A stretch of DNA of 64,000 nt from Youxingia wuxianensis (GCF_014385085.1 NZ_JACRTD010000007.1:96099-160098), one strand, 5' to 3'; numbered from the stretch's first letter, positions 7,601 through 17,221 are shown. A program made the numbers and translations. The notes: generated by a model not told the origin, from the sequence alone.

Positions 7601-8548
7601 TTATTTATTTAAAAAAGTATCCACAATATAACGGGGACGATGTTTGACTTCCTTATATACTTTGCCGATATATTCCCCAATGATTCCCAGGCAAAGCAGC
7701 TGAATGCCTCCCAGCGCCCAGATAGAACCCATTACCGTTGTCCAGCCGGCAACGGTCCAGCCCATCAGTTTAATTATCAAAAGATACAACAGTGCCAGCA
7801 CGCTGACCAAAAAGATGATTACACCTAAGGTGGTGATCAAACGAATGGGTTTCACGCTGAAGGAGGTAATTCCATCCATGGCCAAAGCCAGCATCTTTTT
7901 CAGCGGGTATTTGGATTCTCCGGCAAACCGCTCATGCCGCTCATATTCCACTACCGAGGTGCGAAATCCAATCAAAGGCACAATCCCTCTTAAAAACAGA
8001 TTGACCTCATCATAGCGGGCCAGCGCTTCCAGAGCGCGTTTGCTCATCAGACGGTAATCCGCGTGATTTTCCACAATCTCCACGCCCATCAGTTTAAGAA
8101 ACCGGTAATACCCCACAGCGGTTGTACGTTTAAACACCGTGTCTGTAGCCCGGGAAGAGCGGACCCCATAAACGATATCACATCCATTATAGTATTCCGC
8201 AATAAATTTGTCTATAGCGTCTGTGTCGTCCTGCAAATCCGCATCTAAGGAGATGGTGATGTCCGCGTGCTCCTTAGCTTGCATCAGCCCGGCTACCAAA
8301 GCATTCTGATGTCCCTGATTGTGCGCCAGCTTCAATCCGGAAAACAGCGGATCCTGTTCATGATACTTGCTGATCAGCTCCCATGTGCTGTCCCGGCTTC
8401 CGTCGTCTACAAACAGCACCCGGCTGTCGGGGGAGATCAGCCCGCTTTGTATCATTCCGGACATCTTAGCCTTTAAACGGGAGGAGGTTTCAGGAAGAAC
8501 CTCCTGCTCGTTATAACAAGGAATGACTAAATATAAAATTTCGTTCAA
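7601..8548 (-). CDS. family 2 glycosyltransferase, CsbB/GtrB-like polyprenyl-phosphate glycosyltransferase
   Basis: 315 residues. The GT-A domain spans about 1-220, with the nucleotide-binding VIPCYNEQEVLPE and the metal-binding DADLQDD. Two C-terminal membrane helices (about 232-258 and 265-292) are the hallmark of enzymes that load a sugar on undecaprenyl phosphate. In Bacillus subtilis, CsbB works with YfhO to glycosylate lipoteichoic acid. The gene directly upstream here is a YfhO homologue, with only 2 bp between them, so the same division of labour is likely (inference). Confidence 0.9.
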   Translation of the reverse strand: MNEILYLVIPCYNEQEVLPETSSRLKAKMSGMIQSGLISPDSRVLFVDDGSRDSTWELISKYHEQDPLFSGLKLAHNQGHQNALVAGLMQAKEHADITISLDADLQDDTDAIDKFIAEYYNGCDIVYGVRSSRATDTVFKRTTAVGYYRFLKLMGVEIVENHADYRLMSKRALEALARYDEVNLFLRGIVPLIGFRTSVVEYERHERFAGESKYPLKKMLALAMDGITSFSVKPIRLITTLGVIIFLVSVLALLYLLIIKLMGWTVAGWTTVMGSIWALGGIQLLCLGIIGEYIGKVYKEVKHRPRYIVDTFLNK

Positions 8549-8550
8549 TT

Positions 8551-11037
8551 TTACTCCTCCTTCGGCTCTTCGCCGTCGCTTGGACAGTTTTGCTCTCCCT
8601 CAGGCGAACGGATGCTGTCAAAGCGGTCCTGTGTTTGCGCTTGGCCGCCCGGCAGGTCAAGACATTTTGTTTCCTCAGGGTCAGAAAGGCAGGTCTGCTC
8701 CGGCACAGGAATAGGCGCCTGCCCAAATTTTTTCCACAGCAGCAGATAAACTATAAGCAGCAGCAGCCCCGCGCAGCTAATCAGCGCCCCCGGCAATAAT
8801 CCGGGAGTATGATATTCAAATCGGATAGTATTCTCTCCCGCCGGGGCCCGCACCGCCATAAATCCGATGTTTACCTTTTCGATTTGGGCGGGTTGTCCAT
8901 TTATAAAGGCGGTCCAGCCGTCGTCATAAGGCACCGAATAAAACACCAGGTTTTCCCTGGAAAGATTGATTTTAGAGGTAAACCCCCGGTTATCAATTAC
9001 AAAACTATACCCGGCGGTATTGCGTCGGTTTTGGGCATCCTGGTAGAAATCCTGCGTTCCTAAATCGGAGTAATAATCCGCCGGCATTTCTTCTAAAATA
9101 TCCGAATGTTCGAGGGAAGCCTCTTCTTCCAAAACCAAGGCGCGAAGCATCACAGAGCTCCGTTTTTCTTCTTCCAGGGAATCCAGCTGACTGCGGGAAA
9201 TATAATAATCATAGGTAAATCCCATAGGAATAAAGTTTTCATTTTCATAGATCTGATACCCCAGCTCTTTTGCGTACAGCCGGTATCCTGGCATTGGCGC
9301 GGCAGTGTTTTCTTCTTTGTCCGGAACAAACAGCCAACGTACGGAAAGCAGGGAACGAAGCTGAGGAAACTTCGTTTCCGGTTTAGAAGAAACGTCCCGT
9401 TTCACTCCAACTTCCGGATAAAATTCCATAATGGAAACCGGTACAATGGAATGAAACGCCTGAATATTAGGAAGATGCCAGTACATCCCCAGATTATCCA
9501 TGCTTTTATACACATCCGAACGGGCAAAGGTTTCATTTGGCAAATTTAAATGGTACCTGCCCTGCAAGGCGATGTTGCGGATAAATTCCGGATCGTCCGA
9601 ATGGGATTTTCCCATAGCGATAAACACAATAGAATAGAAAGCGCTGACACAGCACAGCATAATCGCCGTTACCCGGACAAATACTTTTGTTCCTTGATAT
9701 CGTTTCACCAACATATAGGTAATCACAAGCCCCATTAAGGCGATCACCGAAATAGCGGCAAAGCGTTCAGGATACTTCGTCAATCCCAATTCCAGACTAT
9801 TTCCATTTGCAGGAAGGGAGGTAGGGGTTAAAGCTAAAATACAAATGATGAGCGCCGTGTATACCCCGGTCCATTTCAATCCTTTGAAGATAGGGATAGA
9901 GCGGTTTTCCAGCGCTAATACACTGGCCATCGCCATCAACAAAATCGGCATATAGTACCATCTGGCATAGTAAGAATTATTAAACAGGATAAACATACTG
10001 TTCAGTCCTGGGATAAGAGCGCATACCAAACTGACTATTAGGATTTTACGCAGCCAGGTTTTTTTGGAACTTACATACGCCAGCACCCCGGACATGCTGA
10101 CCATAGGAAGCCAGGCGGAAAGAGAAGCCCATTTGGCTCCCCGGTCTGGGAACAGGTTGGGGCGGGAAGGCAGATCAGGAGGGAAAAACATGCTGCTCAC
10201 AATCGCCGGAAGAAGCTGATTATGCCAATACACCCAAAATCCCCAGCCAGTAAGAAGCTCTCCTGCACCGGTACGAGGGTTGCCTAAAATAGCCAGCACC
10301 GAAGGCAAAAACAAAAGCATCGCTAAAAGCATCCCAAGGACTGCTTCAAACGCCACCCAGAAAAATCTTTTGACGGTCATTTTCCAATCCGGCGCGCCGC
10401 AGCGGATAACAAAATAGAGCAATACAAAAACAACTTCGCCGATAAAAAACCAATAGTTTATCATTGCGTTAATAGCTACCGTCACAGCAAAGACGCCCCG
10501 GCGGTTATTTACCACAAGCTCCTCCATACCGATCAGGAGCAGCGGAAAGAATACAATCACTTCATGGAAGTGGTTAAAAAAGATATTATAAACTGCAAAG
10601 CCGGAAAAAGCGTACAACAAACCGCCCAGCACCGCATAATCTTTATTTTTTACAAACCGCTGAATATAGAGATATCCTGTCAAACTGGCACAGGAATGTT
10701 TTAAAATGAGCAAAGGCGCCATCAGATGGGGAAGAAATTCCGTAGGAAAGGGAAGGGTCAGCCAAAAAAATGGGCTGCCCAAAAGATAAAAACTATACGA
10801 ACCGATAAAATTCGCACCCAGATCAGTATACCAATTCCAAAAGAAATCCCCGGATTTCACCGCTTCATGGGCCAGTTTATAAAAAGGGATTTGCTGTACA
10901 TTAAAATCCCCAAAAAAGAAAAAATAACCTTTATCATAGATTACAAAAGGTAAAAAGATTACGGCCGCTGTAATCAGAGCATATAAAAATGCCTTTAAAG
11001 CATATCGCTTTTTAGGCGCCTGCGCAGCAATACTCAT
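8551..11037 (-). CDS. YfhO-family membrane glycosyltransferase
   Basis: An 828-residue polytopic protein: a dozen or so hydrophobic helices (residues about 15-460), then an extracytoplasmic region and a final helix near 755-775. The segment FYSVPYDDGWTAFINGQ with a following hydrophobic EYHTPGLLPG stretch is typical of YfhO. YfhO proteins transfer a sugar from a lipid carrier to a wall or membrane polymer outside the cell. The start at 11037 (MSIAAQAPKKRY) has a GGGGGG-type site; an upstream ATG at 11088 would add an unsupported extension. The last 70 residues are a charged, Pro/Glu-rich cytoplasmic tail. Confidence 0.88.
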   Translation of the reverse strand: MSIAAQAPKKRYALKAFLYALITAAVIFLPFVIYDKGYFFFFGDFNVQQIPFYKLAHEAVKSGDFFWNWYTDLGANFIGSYSFYLLGSPFFWLTLPFPTEFLPHLMAPLLILKHSCASLTGYLYIQRFVKNKDYAVLGGLLYAFSGFAVYNIFFNHFHEVIVFFPLLLIGMEELVVNNRRGVFAVTVAINAMINYWFFIGEVVFVLLYFVIRCGAPDWKMTVKRFFWVAFEAVLGMLLAMLLFLPSVLAILGNPRTGAGELLTGWGFWVYWHNQLLPAIVSSMFFPPDLPSRPNLFPDRGAKWASLSAWLPMVSMSGVLAYVSSKKTWLRKILIVSLVCALIPGLNSMFILFNNSYYARWYYMPILLMAMASVLALENRSIPIFKGLKWTGVYTALIICILALTPTSLPANGNSLELGLTKYPERFAAISVIALMGLVITYMLVKRYQGTKVFVRVTAIMLCCVSAFYSIVFIAMGKSHSDDPEFIRNIALQGRYHLNLPNETFARSDVYKSMDNLGMYWHLPNIQAFHSIVPVSIMEFYPEVGVKRDVSSKPETKFPQLRSLLSVRWLFVPDKEENTAAPMPGYRLYAKELGYQIYENENFIPMGFTYDYYISRSQLDSLEEEKRSSVMLRALVLEEEASLEHSDILEEMPADYYSDLGTQDFYQDAQNRRNTAGYSFVIDNRGFTSKINLSRENLVFYSVPYDDGWTAFINGQPAQIEKVNIGFMAVRAPAGENTIRFEYHTPGLLPGALISCAGLLLLIVYLLLWKKFGQAPIPVPEQTCLSDPEETKCLDLPGGQAQTQDRFDSIRSPEGEQNCPSDGEEPKEE

Positions 11038-11232
11038 GACAATCCCCCCGTGTAGATAGGATGGCGCCAAACAAAGAAAATTATACAAATTTAGAAAATG
11101 ACGCCCTATATTTCTGGATTATTATACCATTCGTTTTGTATTATACCATAAAAAAAGAAAAATAGTAGCTTGTACTTTAAATAAGGTGGGATTTCCTGTA
11201 TAATTTAATTTATAGAAAAGGAGAGAATACCG

Positions 11233-11805
11233 ATGAAAAGATACAGTTTTTTTGCCATGTTGTCTCGAATGAAATATATTACCCGCTGGGGACTTATGCG
11301 CAATTCCCGGCAGGAAAATTTAAGTGAGCATACCCTGGAAGTAGCCTATATCGCCCATGCTTTGGCGGTGCTCCATGGAAAAGTTGATCCGGCTCGGGTG
11401 ATTATGTGCGCCTTATACCATGATTGCAGTGAAATTTTAACCGGGGATATGCCTACCCCAGTAAAATATTATAATCCAAAGATAAAACAGAGCTATAAAG
11501 AAATCGAGGCGGCCGCTAATCAGCGGCTGCTGGGGCTGCTGCCTGAACCAATGGCAAAGACATACCAAAAAAGCTTTTTTGAAGAAGATCCTCAAGTAAT
11601 ATCCCTGGTAAAGGCGGCGGATAAATTATCCGCTTTGATAAAATGTATCGAGGAACTGCGCATGGGAAACGACGACTTTCGTCAGGCCAAAAATGCGCAG
11701 CTTGAAAGCCTGCACGCCATGAATTTGCCGGAGGTGGAGCAGTTTATGGAAGAGTTCTTACCGGCATATGAATTGACGTTGGATGAGATGCAGAACATAA
11801 CTTGA
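11233..11805 (+). CDS. yfbR: 5'-deoxynucleotidase YfbR (HD domain)
   Basis: 190 residues beginning YSFFAMLSRMKYITRWGLMRN, the YfbR signature. The metal site is visible as His33 (SEHTLEVA) and His63-Asp64 (LYHDCSEILTGDMPTPVKY). The enzyme dephosphorylates deoxyribonucleoside 5'-monophosphates in the cytoplasm. An AAAGGAGAG site precedes the ATG. The next gene has its own strong promoter, so this appears monocistronic. Confidence 0.92.
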   Translation: MKRYSFFAMLSRMKYITRWGLMRNSRQENLSEHTLEVAYIAHALAVLHGKVDPARVIMCALYHDCSEILTGDMPTPVKYYNPKIKQSYKEIEAAANQRLLGLLPEPMAKTYQKSFFEEDPQVISLVKAADKLSALIKCIEELRMGNDDFRQAKNAQLESLHAMNLPEVEQFMEEFLPAYELTLDEMQNIT

Positions 11806-11812
11806 TTAACTA

Positions 11813-11840
11813 TTGACAAAGTATACCATACGAGTATAAT
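11813..11840 (+). promoter_or_regulatory. promoter of the ECF S-component gene
   Basis: TTGACA (11813-11818), 16 bp, TATAAT (11835-11840). A leader of about 55 nt follows, with a small hairpin (ACGCC/GGCGT near 11854-11867). No known riboswitch class was recognised. Confidence 0.8.
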
Positions 11841-11900
11841 TAGGAGCGGAAGGACGCCTCTGGGCGTTTTGTCCAAATTTACCTGCAAGGTGTGAACGAC

Positions 11901-12473
11901 ATGTCAAATAAATCGTCAATGGAAAAAACAAAATGGATTACCCGTACCGCCCTGTGCACCGCTTTGGTGCTTTTAGCTCAGGTGGTGGGAAAGTACTTGC
12001 TTCCTGCCGGTCTGCCCATCTATGGGCCGTTTACTTTAAACCAGCTGGTGACCGGTTCTTTGGTAAATTTGATACTGATATTGTCGGCCGCGAATATCGG
12101 CCTGGTTTCAGGGATTACCGTAGGCATAATTTCGTCCCTTTTAGCGACCCTATTGGGAATTACCGCCATCCCATTTTTAACTCCGGCAATTGCTTTGGGC
12201 AATGCTATTATCGCAGCGATTGCCTGGTTTTTCTTGGGGAAATTCACAGCCAAAGGAATGCATGCCGCTGGTGTGATTTTAGGAGCCGGGGCAAAATGCG
12301 CCTTTTTATGGGTGAGTGTTCCGTTTATTCTAAGCCTTCTTCCCAATATCAAAGAACAGCAGACAGCGGCGATGACAATCATGTTCTCTTGGCCTCAGTT
12401 TGTGACAGCGGTTATCGGTGGAATTATTGCCTTGGTGGTGTACAATCCTCTGAAAAAAGCGATTTCCAGATAG
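11901..12473 (+). CDS. ECF transporter S component (substrate unknown)
   Basis: 190 residues with five to six hydrophobic helices. It has the start of a typical vitamin-uptake S component: a short basic N-terminus, then RTALCTALVLLAQVV, and GPFTLNQLVTGSLVNLIL in the second helix. S components bind a micronutrient and dock on a shared EcfT/EcfA module encoded elsewhere. The loop motifs do not identify the ligand. The start at 11901 has an AAGGTG site at good spacing; an in-frame GTG at 11892 overlaps that site and is rejected. Confidence 0.85.
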   Translation: MSNKSSMEKTKWITRTALCTALVLLAQVVGKYLLPAGLPIYGPFTLNQLVTGSLVNLILILSAANIGLVSGITVGIISSLLATLLGITAIPFLTPAIALGNAIIAAIAWFFLGKFTAKGMHAAGVILGAGAKCAFLWVSVPFILSLLPNIKEQQTAAMTIMFSWPQFVTAVIGGIIALVVYNPLKKAISR

Positions 12474-12487
12474 GGGAAAGCAACCGG

Positions 12488-12515
12488 TAGACTTTTACAG
12501 CGAGTATGCTATAAT
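12488..12515 (+). promoter_or_regulatory. promoter of the DUF805 gene
   Basis: TAGACT (12488-12493), 16 bp, TATAAT (12510-12515). It would start a long untranslated leader of about 180 nt. Confidence 0.55.
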
Positions 12516-12528
12516 GATGAAAAACAGG

Positions 12529-12678
12529 GGCAAAACTATGTTTTGCCACCCGGACTGTGTCCGGGGAGTGGTTTCCGCTTTTGGGAAACCACGGCGGTTC
12601 CTTTTGCAGCCCGCGCCCTAAAACGCAGAGCGTTTTCCGCGCACCGCGGGTGCAAATCTCCGATTTGCCGGGCGCTGC
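12529..12678 (+). repeat. array of six perfect hairpins in the DUF805 leader
   Basis: Tandem perfect stems: 8 bp with a 3-nt loop (12529-12547), 6 bp (12549-12565), 9 bp (12568-12592), 7 bp with an AGA loop (12620-12636), 5 bp (12641-12653), and 7 bp with a TCC loop (12652-12668). The last three are enclosed by GCAGC (12606-12610) with GCTGC (12674-12678), giving a cloverleaf-like fold. There is no coding frame. Either a structured regulatory leader or two adjacent copies of a palindromic mini-element. Confidence 0.7.
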
Positions 12679-12704
12679 TATAAATATTTTTGAGGGGGTT
12701 TTTT

Positions 12705-13064
12705 ATGCAAGAATTTATTGCAATGTGGCAAAACTATGCGAATTTTGGGGGAAGGACTTCTGTCAGAGGGTATTGGATGGCATTTTTATTTAATGTGATC
12801 GCCTCTTTCGTTGTTGGTATTGTAGCGGGAATTTTGAGCTTGTTTATCTCTCCTTTGGCTTATTTAAGCTCTCTTTATTCTCTGGCTGCGCTTATCCCTG
12901 GACTTGCTCTTACGGTAAGACGTCTTCATGACACGGGAAAATCCTGGGTTTATATTCTGATCGGCCTGATCCCATTGGTAGGAACCATTCTCTTGATCGT
13001 ATGGCTGTGCGGCGCCAGCGTTCCGGGAGCGAATGAATTTGGCGATATTTCAGAACAGGTATAA
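12705..13064 (+). CDS. DUF805 membrane protein
   Basis: 119 residues: the DUF805 opening EFIAMWQNYANFGGRTSVRGYWMAFLFN, three to four membrane helices, and the conserved ALTVRRLHDTGKSWVYILIG segment. The family is small, widespread and functionally uncharacterised. The ATG at 12705 follows a GAGGGGG site; a TTG at 12690 would sit upstream of it. It is preceded by an unusually long hairpin-rich leader and closed by a strong terminator, so it is a single-gene unit. Confidence 0.88.
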   Translation: MQEFIAMWQNYANFGGRTSVRGYWMAFLFNVIASFVVGIVAGILSLFISPLAYLSSLYSLAALIPGLALTVRRLHDTGKSWVYILIGLIPLVGTILLIVWLCGASVPGANEFGDISEQV

Positions 13065-13076
13065 TTTTACATAGGG

Positions 13077-13112
13077 AAAAAGCGTCCTGCCTATTGGCAG
13101 GACGCTTTTTTT
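13077..13112 (+). terminator. DUF805 gene terminator
   Basis: Perfect 11-bp stem (13081-13091 with 13096-13106), A-rich before and T7 after; it could also act on the convergent glnS. Confidence 0.88.
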
Positions 13113-13166
13113 CATATAAAAAACCATCTCACGTCTTTTTATGATCAAAAGACGGGAGAATATGAA

Positions 13167-14816
13167 TTAGACTTTAAAGCTGTCTTTCAAGGTTACGATG
13201 CGGTTAAAAGCATTGGTATTTTTGCTGTCTTTGCAAAAATACCCCATTCGTACAAACTGGAATTTATCGCCTGGTTTTGCATCTTTCAGAGAAGGCTCCA
13301 GCTTACAGTCTTTCAAAACAGTCAAACTGTTCGGATTTAAGAAATCCAAATAGTTTTTACCCTCTGGGATATCGTTTACATTCTCCAAAGTGAACAAATT
13401 ATCATACAGCATAACCGAAGCATCCACCGCATATTTGGCGCTTACCCAGTGGATGGTGCCCTTTACTTTGCGCCCATCCAGCGGCATTGCGTTTTTCGCC
13501 TCCAGGTCGCAGGTGCAGCGAAGCTCGATAATTTCGTTATTTGCGTCCTTAATTACCTCATTGCACTTAATGATATAAGAGCCCATCAGCCGCACTTCCC
13601 CGCCCAATTTCAGCCGTTGGAACTTGGGCGGCGGCACCTCGGCAAAATCGGATTTTTCAATGTACAATTCCCGGGTGAAGGGAACCTCTCGAACGCCGCT
13701 TTGAGGGTCCACCGGATTATTGGAAATGGAAAAATACTCCTCTTGATCTTGCGGATAATTGGTGATCACCACTTTAAGCGGTTCCGTGACCGCCATACGC
13801 CGCGGCGCCGCAGCGTTAAGCTCTTCCCGGATACAATACTCTAAAAGCTTTAGATCCACCAGGCTGTTGGATTTGGCAACGCCTGCGCGCTTGACAAATT
13901 CCAGAATAGAAGCGGGAGTATATCCTCTTCTGCGCAGAGCGCACAAAGTGGGCATACGGGGATCGTCCCAACCATCCACCCGGCCGGTTTCTACCAGTTC
14001 CCGCAGATACCGTTTGCTCATCACAGTATGGGTGATATTCAGCCGGGCAAATTCATACTGATGAGGTTTTTTCTCAAAATCGATATTATTCACTACCCAG
14101 TCGTATAGAGGGCGGTGATTTTCAAATTCCAGGGAACACAAGGAATGGGTAATCCCCTCAATGGCATCCTGGATAGGATGCGCGAAGTCGTACAGAGGAT
14201 AGATACACCACTTATCCCCCTGACGGTGGTGGTGAGCCCGCACGATACGATAGATGGCAGGGTCGCGCATGTTCATATTCGGGGACGCCATATCAATCTT
14301 TGCCCGCAAAGTTTTGCTGCCGTCGGGAAATTCGCCGTTTTTCATCCGTTCAAACAAATCCAAGTTTTCTTCCACACAACGGTTGCGATAGGGACTTTCT
14401 TTTCCCGGCTGAGTCAAGGTGCCCCGGTACTCCCGAAGCTCGTCCGGACTTAGATCGCATACATAAGCTTTGCTGTCTTTAATCAGTTTAACCGCATATT
14501 CATAACACTGATCAAAATAATCGGAGCCATAATAGATGCCGCCGTTGGGAATAGCGCCCAGCCAAGTTAAATCCTCTTCAATGGATTTAACATATTCGTC
14601 GTCCTCCCGTACCGGATTGGTATCGTCATAACGAAGATTAAACAGGCCGCCATATTTCATAGCGGTGCTGTAGTTTATCCAAATGGCCTTGGCGCTGCCA
14701 ATATGAAGATAGCCGTTAGGCTCCGGGGGAAAGCGGGTATGAATGCGTTCTTTTAATCCCCCCGCAATATCCTCGTCGATAATATCATGTATAAAATTAG
14801 ATATTGTTTCGCTCAC
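13167..14816 (-). CDS. glnS: glutamine--tRNA ligase
   Basis: 549 residues, class I synthetase charging tRNA-Gln. The HIGH-type motif is [15 protein letters not shown] (about 30-44) and the KMSKS-type loop is VMSKRYL. The C-terminal beta-barrel anticodon-binding domains follow. GTG start at 14816 with an AGGAGGAGG site. Many Firmicutes lack GlnRS and make Gln-tRNA by transamidation, so its presence marks a lineage that acquired the direct route. It lies downstream of gltX on the same strand, separated by a 217-bp hairpin-rich spacer. Confidence 0.95.
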   Translation of the reverse strand: MSETISNFIHDIIDEDIAGGLKERIHTRFPPEPNGYLHIGSAKAIWINYSTAMKYGGLFNLRYDDTNPVREDDEYVKSIEEDLTWLGAIPNGGIYYGSDYFDQCYEYAVKLIKDSKAYVCDLSPDELREYRGTLTQPGKESPYRNRCVEENLDLFERMKNGEFPDGSKTLRAKIDMASPNMNMRDPAIYRIVRAHHHRQGDKWCIYPLYDFAHPIQDAIEGITHSLCSLEFENHRPLYDWVVNNIDFEKKPHQYEFARLNITHTVMSKRYLRELVETGRVDGWDDPRMPTLCALRRRGYTPASILEFVKRAGVAKSNSLVDLKLLEYCIREELNAAAPRRMAVTEPLKVVITNYPQDQEEYFSISNNPVDPQSGVREVPFTRELYIEKSDFAEVPPPKFQRLKLGGEVRLMGSYIIKCNEVIKDANNEIIELRCTCDLEAKNAMPLDGRKVKGTIHWVSAKYAVDASVMLYDNLFTLENVNDIPEGKNYLDFLNPNSLTVLKDCKLEPSLKDAKPGDKFQFVRMGYFCKDSKNTNAFNRIVTLKDSFKV

Positions 14817-14827
14817 AATTCTTCCTC

Positions 14828-14953
14828 CTCCTTCCCTTTTTTTAAAAAAGGGAAGCCAAAAAATTTCTCCCGCTTTTTAAAAAAGATGCGGGTCAAAAAA
14901 TACCGATAGATCCTGCAGCGCTTTTACAGGAAATCTGCAGGTTCGAAGTTTCG
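14828..14953 (-). promoter_or_regulatory. hairpin-rich leader between gltX and glnS
   Basis: On the minus strand: a perfect 7-bp CCTGCAG stem (ends near 14952 and 14928), then a CCCGC/GCGGG hairpin (14893-14869) followed by AGAAATTTTTT, which looks like a terminator or attenuator. A 12-bp A/T-rich hairpin (14855-14831) sits just before the glnS ribosome site. No T-box sequence was seen. It may set the gltX:glnS ratio. Confidence 0.5.
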
Positions 14954-15033
14954 GCTGATTTTACCAAAGTCTCCCGTGGGAACAAACCCTCCAGGAAGGG
15001 CGACCCCCAGTTTAAGGGAACGGGGAGAGGGCG

Positions 15034-16674
15034 TCAAACGATTCCTTTTGCCAGACGTTCTTTTACTCGCCGCGCACCCAACACCTGCATTACCTCGTAC
15101 ATATCCGGGGAATTGGTGCGTCCGGTAACAGCTACACGGATCACCATGCTAACGTCCCCTACATGGCCCTTATACGCGTCCGGATCCTTTTTATAATCCT
15201 TCGTGTTTCCAGCAAACCCCAATTCCTGGGAAATGGTTTTAATTTTATCAAACCACTGGTTGTTGTCATCCGCCGGATCATATGCCAAAGAAAACTTTTC
15301 CAAAATGGCCCTGCGGTCCGCCGCGGATACATTTTCCGGATAATCTTCCTCCTGCTGGAAAAGCTCGTCGAAGAAAAAGCTCATATATGCCTTGGCCTCA
15401 CTCCAGACAGCGATATCCTTTCTGGGCTTGGGGCACTCCCGGCCGATGGCTAAAATTTGTTTCGTATAGGCTTCATCCCTGGTAAGCAGGGCATAAAACT
15501 CTTCGTCGAACTGTTTGGCCCACTCTGTAAGCAGGCAGTATACGGTTTCTGTTTTCATTCGGGAAATCACATTTTTGGAGATATCCCGCAGTTTGTCAAT
15601 ATCGAACAGAGAACCGGACACGCTCATTTTTTTAGTGGTAAAATTAAACTTTTGGATATCTTCCTGGGGATTAGCAATCCGCCATTCCTCAAAGTTGGAA
15701 TTTAACAGAGTCATGATATATTCGATTACTGCCGCAACGGAATATCCTTGTGCCTTATAGTAGTCCAGCGCCAATTCCGGGTCCTTACGCTTGGAAAGCT
15801 TGCGTTTGGAACCGCCGTCCATCTTCATCAGCTGGGCGGTATGCACATATTTAGGCGGTTTCCAGCCCATCGCCTGGAACAGCTGCAAATGAATGGGCAG
15901 GGTAGCCAGCCATTCTTCTCCCCGCACAACATGGGTAGTGCGCATTAAGTGATCGTCCACCACATGGGCAAAATGATAGGTAGGAATACCGTCGGACTTG
16001 AGCAGCACCACATCCTGATCATTTTCCGGAAACTCCATCTGACCCTTTACCAGGTCGGTAAATTTCACTCTGCGCTCTAAGTTGCCCTCGCTGCGAAAAC
16101 GCAGTACAAACGGGACGCCCCCATCCAATTTAGCTTTAATTTCATCCAAAGGCATGTTCCGATGAACCGCCCATTCTCCGTAATAACCAAAATTAGCTTT
16201 TTGGGCCGCCTGTTTTTCCCGGATAGCGGCCAATTCTTCCTCGGTGCAGAAACAAGGATACGCTTTTCCCTGCTGGGTAAGCCATTTGGCAAAGGTTTGA
16301 TAAATCTCCGCACGCTGTCGCTGTCGGTAAGGGCCATAGTTGCCACAGTCCTCCTGAAGGCCGGCGCCCTCATCAAAATTCAGACCATAATCACTGAATA
16401 CGTTCAGGATGGTTTCCACCCCGCCGGGAACTTCCCTTTTTTGATCGGTGTCCTCAATACGAAGATAAAATACGCCGCCGCTTTGATGAGCCAGCCGTTC
16501 GTCCGCCACCGCGCCGAACAGATTGCCCAGATGCATAAATCCTGTAGGGCTGGGAGCGATACGGGTGACTTTTGCCCCTTGGGGAAGCTCTCTTTCTGGA
16601 TAGCGGGCTTCTATCTCCTCAGGGGTTGTGTGGATATTGGGAAAAAGTAGGTCAGCCAAATTATTACAGTCCAT
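15034..16674 (-). CDS. gltX: glutamate--tRNA ligase
   Basis: 546 residues, class I synthetase. It has RIAPSPTGFMHLGNL (HIGH motif, about 38-52), a CFC pair near 146-148, and the KMSKS equivalent KLSKRKD near 285. The zinc-type insertion and helical anticodon-binding C-terminus fit bacterial GluRS, with an N-terminal extension of about 35 residues before the first motif. The ATG at 16674 follows GGAGG. Together with the adjacent glnS, it gives a two-enzyme charging pair for Glu and Gln. Confidence 0.95.
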   Translation of the reverse strand: MDCNNLADLLFPNIHTTPEEIEARYPERELPQGAKVTRIAPSPTGFMHLGNLFGAVADERLAHQSGGVFYLRIEDTDQKREVPGGVETILNVFSDYGLNFDEGAGLQEDCGNYGPYRQRQRAEIYQTFAKWLTQQGKAYPCFCTEEELAAIREKQAAQKANFGYYGEWAVHRNMPLDEIKAKLDGGVPFVLRFRSEGNLERRVKFTDLVKGQMEFPENDQDVVLLKSDGIPTYHFAHVVDDHLMRTTHVVRGEEWLATLPIHLQLFQAMGWKPPKYVHTAQLMKMDGGSKRKLSKRKDPELALDYYKAQGYSVAAVIEYIMTLLNSNFEEWRIANPQEDIQKFNFTTKKMSVSGSLFDIDKLRDISKNVISRMKTETVYCLLTEWAKQFDEEFYALLTRDEAYTKQILAIGRECPKPRKDIAVWSEAKAYMSFFFDELFQQEEDYPENVSAADRRAILEKFSLAYDPADDNNQWFDKIKTISQELGFAGNTKDYKKDPDAYKGHVGDVSMVIRVAVTGRTNSPDMYEVMQVLGARRVKERLAKGIV

Positions 16675-16773
16675 TTTGATCCTCCGCTAAATTATCAAAT
16701 AGGTAAAACATATTTTACACTATTTTTCTATAGTTTTCAACTGAGAAACCCGGAAAATACCGCCGCTGGCCGC

Positions 16774-17199
16774 TTATTCTTCCGGATGGTTTCTACGATA
16801 GTTCAGATAGCTCTCCAAAATAATCGCCGCCGCCAGCTGGTCCACCGTTTCTTTACGTTTTTTGCCTCTGGTATCCGTTTCATTGAGAAAGCCGATGGCG
16901 GACACGGTAGTGCCGCGTTCATCCCACAAACGCACTGGAACTTCCACCATTTTTTCCAGCCGCTGGGCAAATTCTTCGCATAATTTTGCCCGGTCGCCGA
17001 TGGTGCCGTTCATATTGATGGGATGTCCCACTACAATTTCTTTCACGTCATACTCCACTGAGGCCACTGCAACTTTTTGCAGGACGCTTTCAAAATTTCT
17101 ATCGTGAATGACCCCTATGGGGGAAGCCAAAAATTCTGTTTTATCGCAGCAGGCAAGCCCCGTGCGAGCGTCGCCGAAATCTACCGCCATAATTTTCAT
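16774..17199 (-). CDS. ruvX: YqgF/RuvX-like Holliday junction resolvase or pre-16S rRNA nuclease
   Basis: 141 residues, an RNase H-like fold beginning MKIMAVDFGDARTGLA, where Asp7 is a catalytic acid. GHPINMNGTIGDRA and the C-terminal VDQLAAAIILESYL are typical. The family processes the 5' end of 16S rRNA and has been proposed to resolve Holliday junctions. It sits in a run of leftward housekeeping genes, between a phosphatase gene and gltX. Confidence 0.93.
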   Translation of the reverse strand: MKIMAVDFGDARTGLACCDKTEFLASPIGVIHDRNFESVLQKVAVASVEYDVKEIVVGHPINMNGTIGDRAKLCEEFAQRLEKMVEVPVRLWDERGTTVSAIGFLNETDTRGKKRKETVDQLAAAIILESYLNYRRNHPEE

Positions 17200-17221
17200 A
17201 ATCGATCTCCTGTCTCTTATT

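Noticed and set aside
11846..11900. Riboswitch in the leader of the ECF S-component gene at 11901
   Set aside because: Only one 5-bp hairpin; no known aptamer consensus recognised.
14817..15033. Possible T-box or glutamine-sensing leader for glnS
   Set aside because: No T-box sequence or specifier-like stem I seen; only hairpins and an attenuator-like stem remain.
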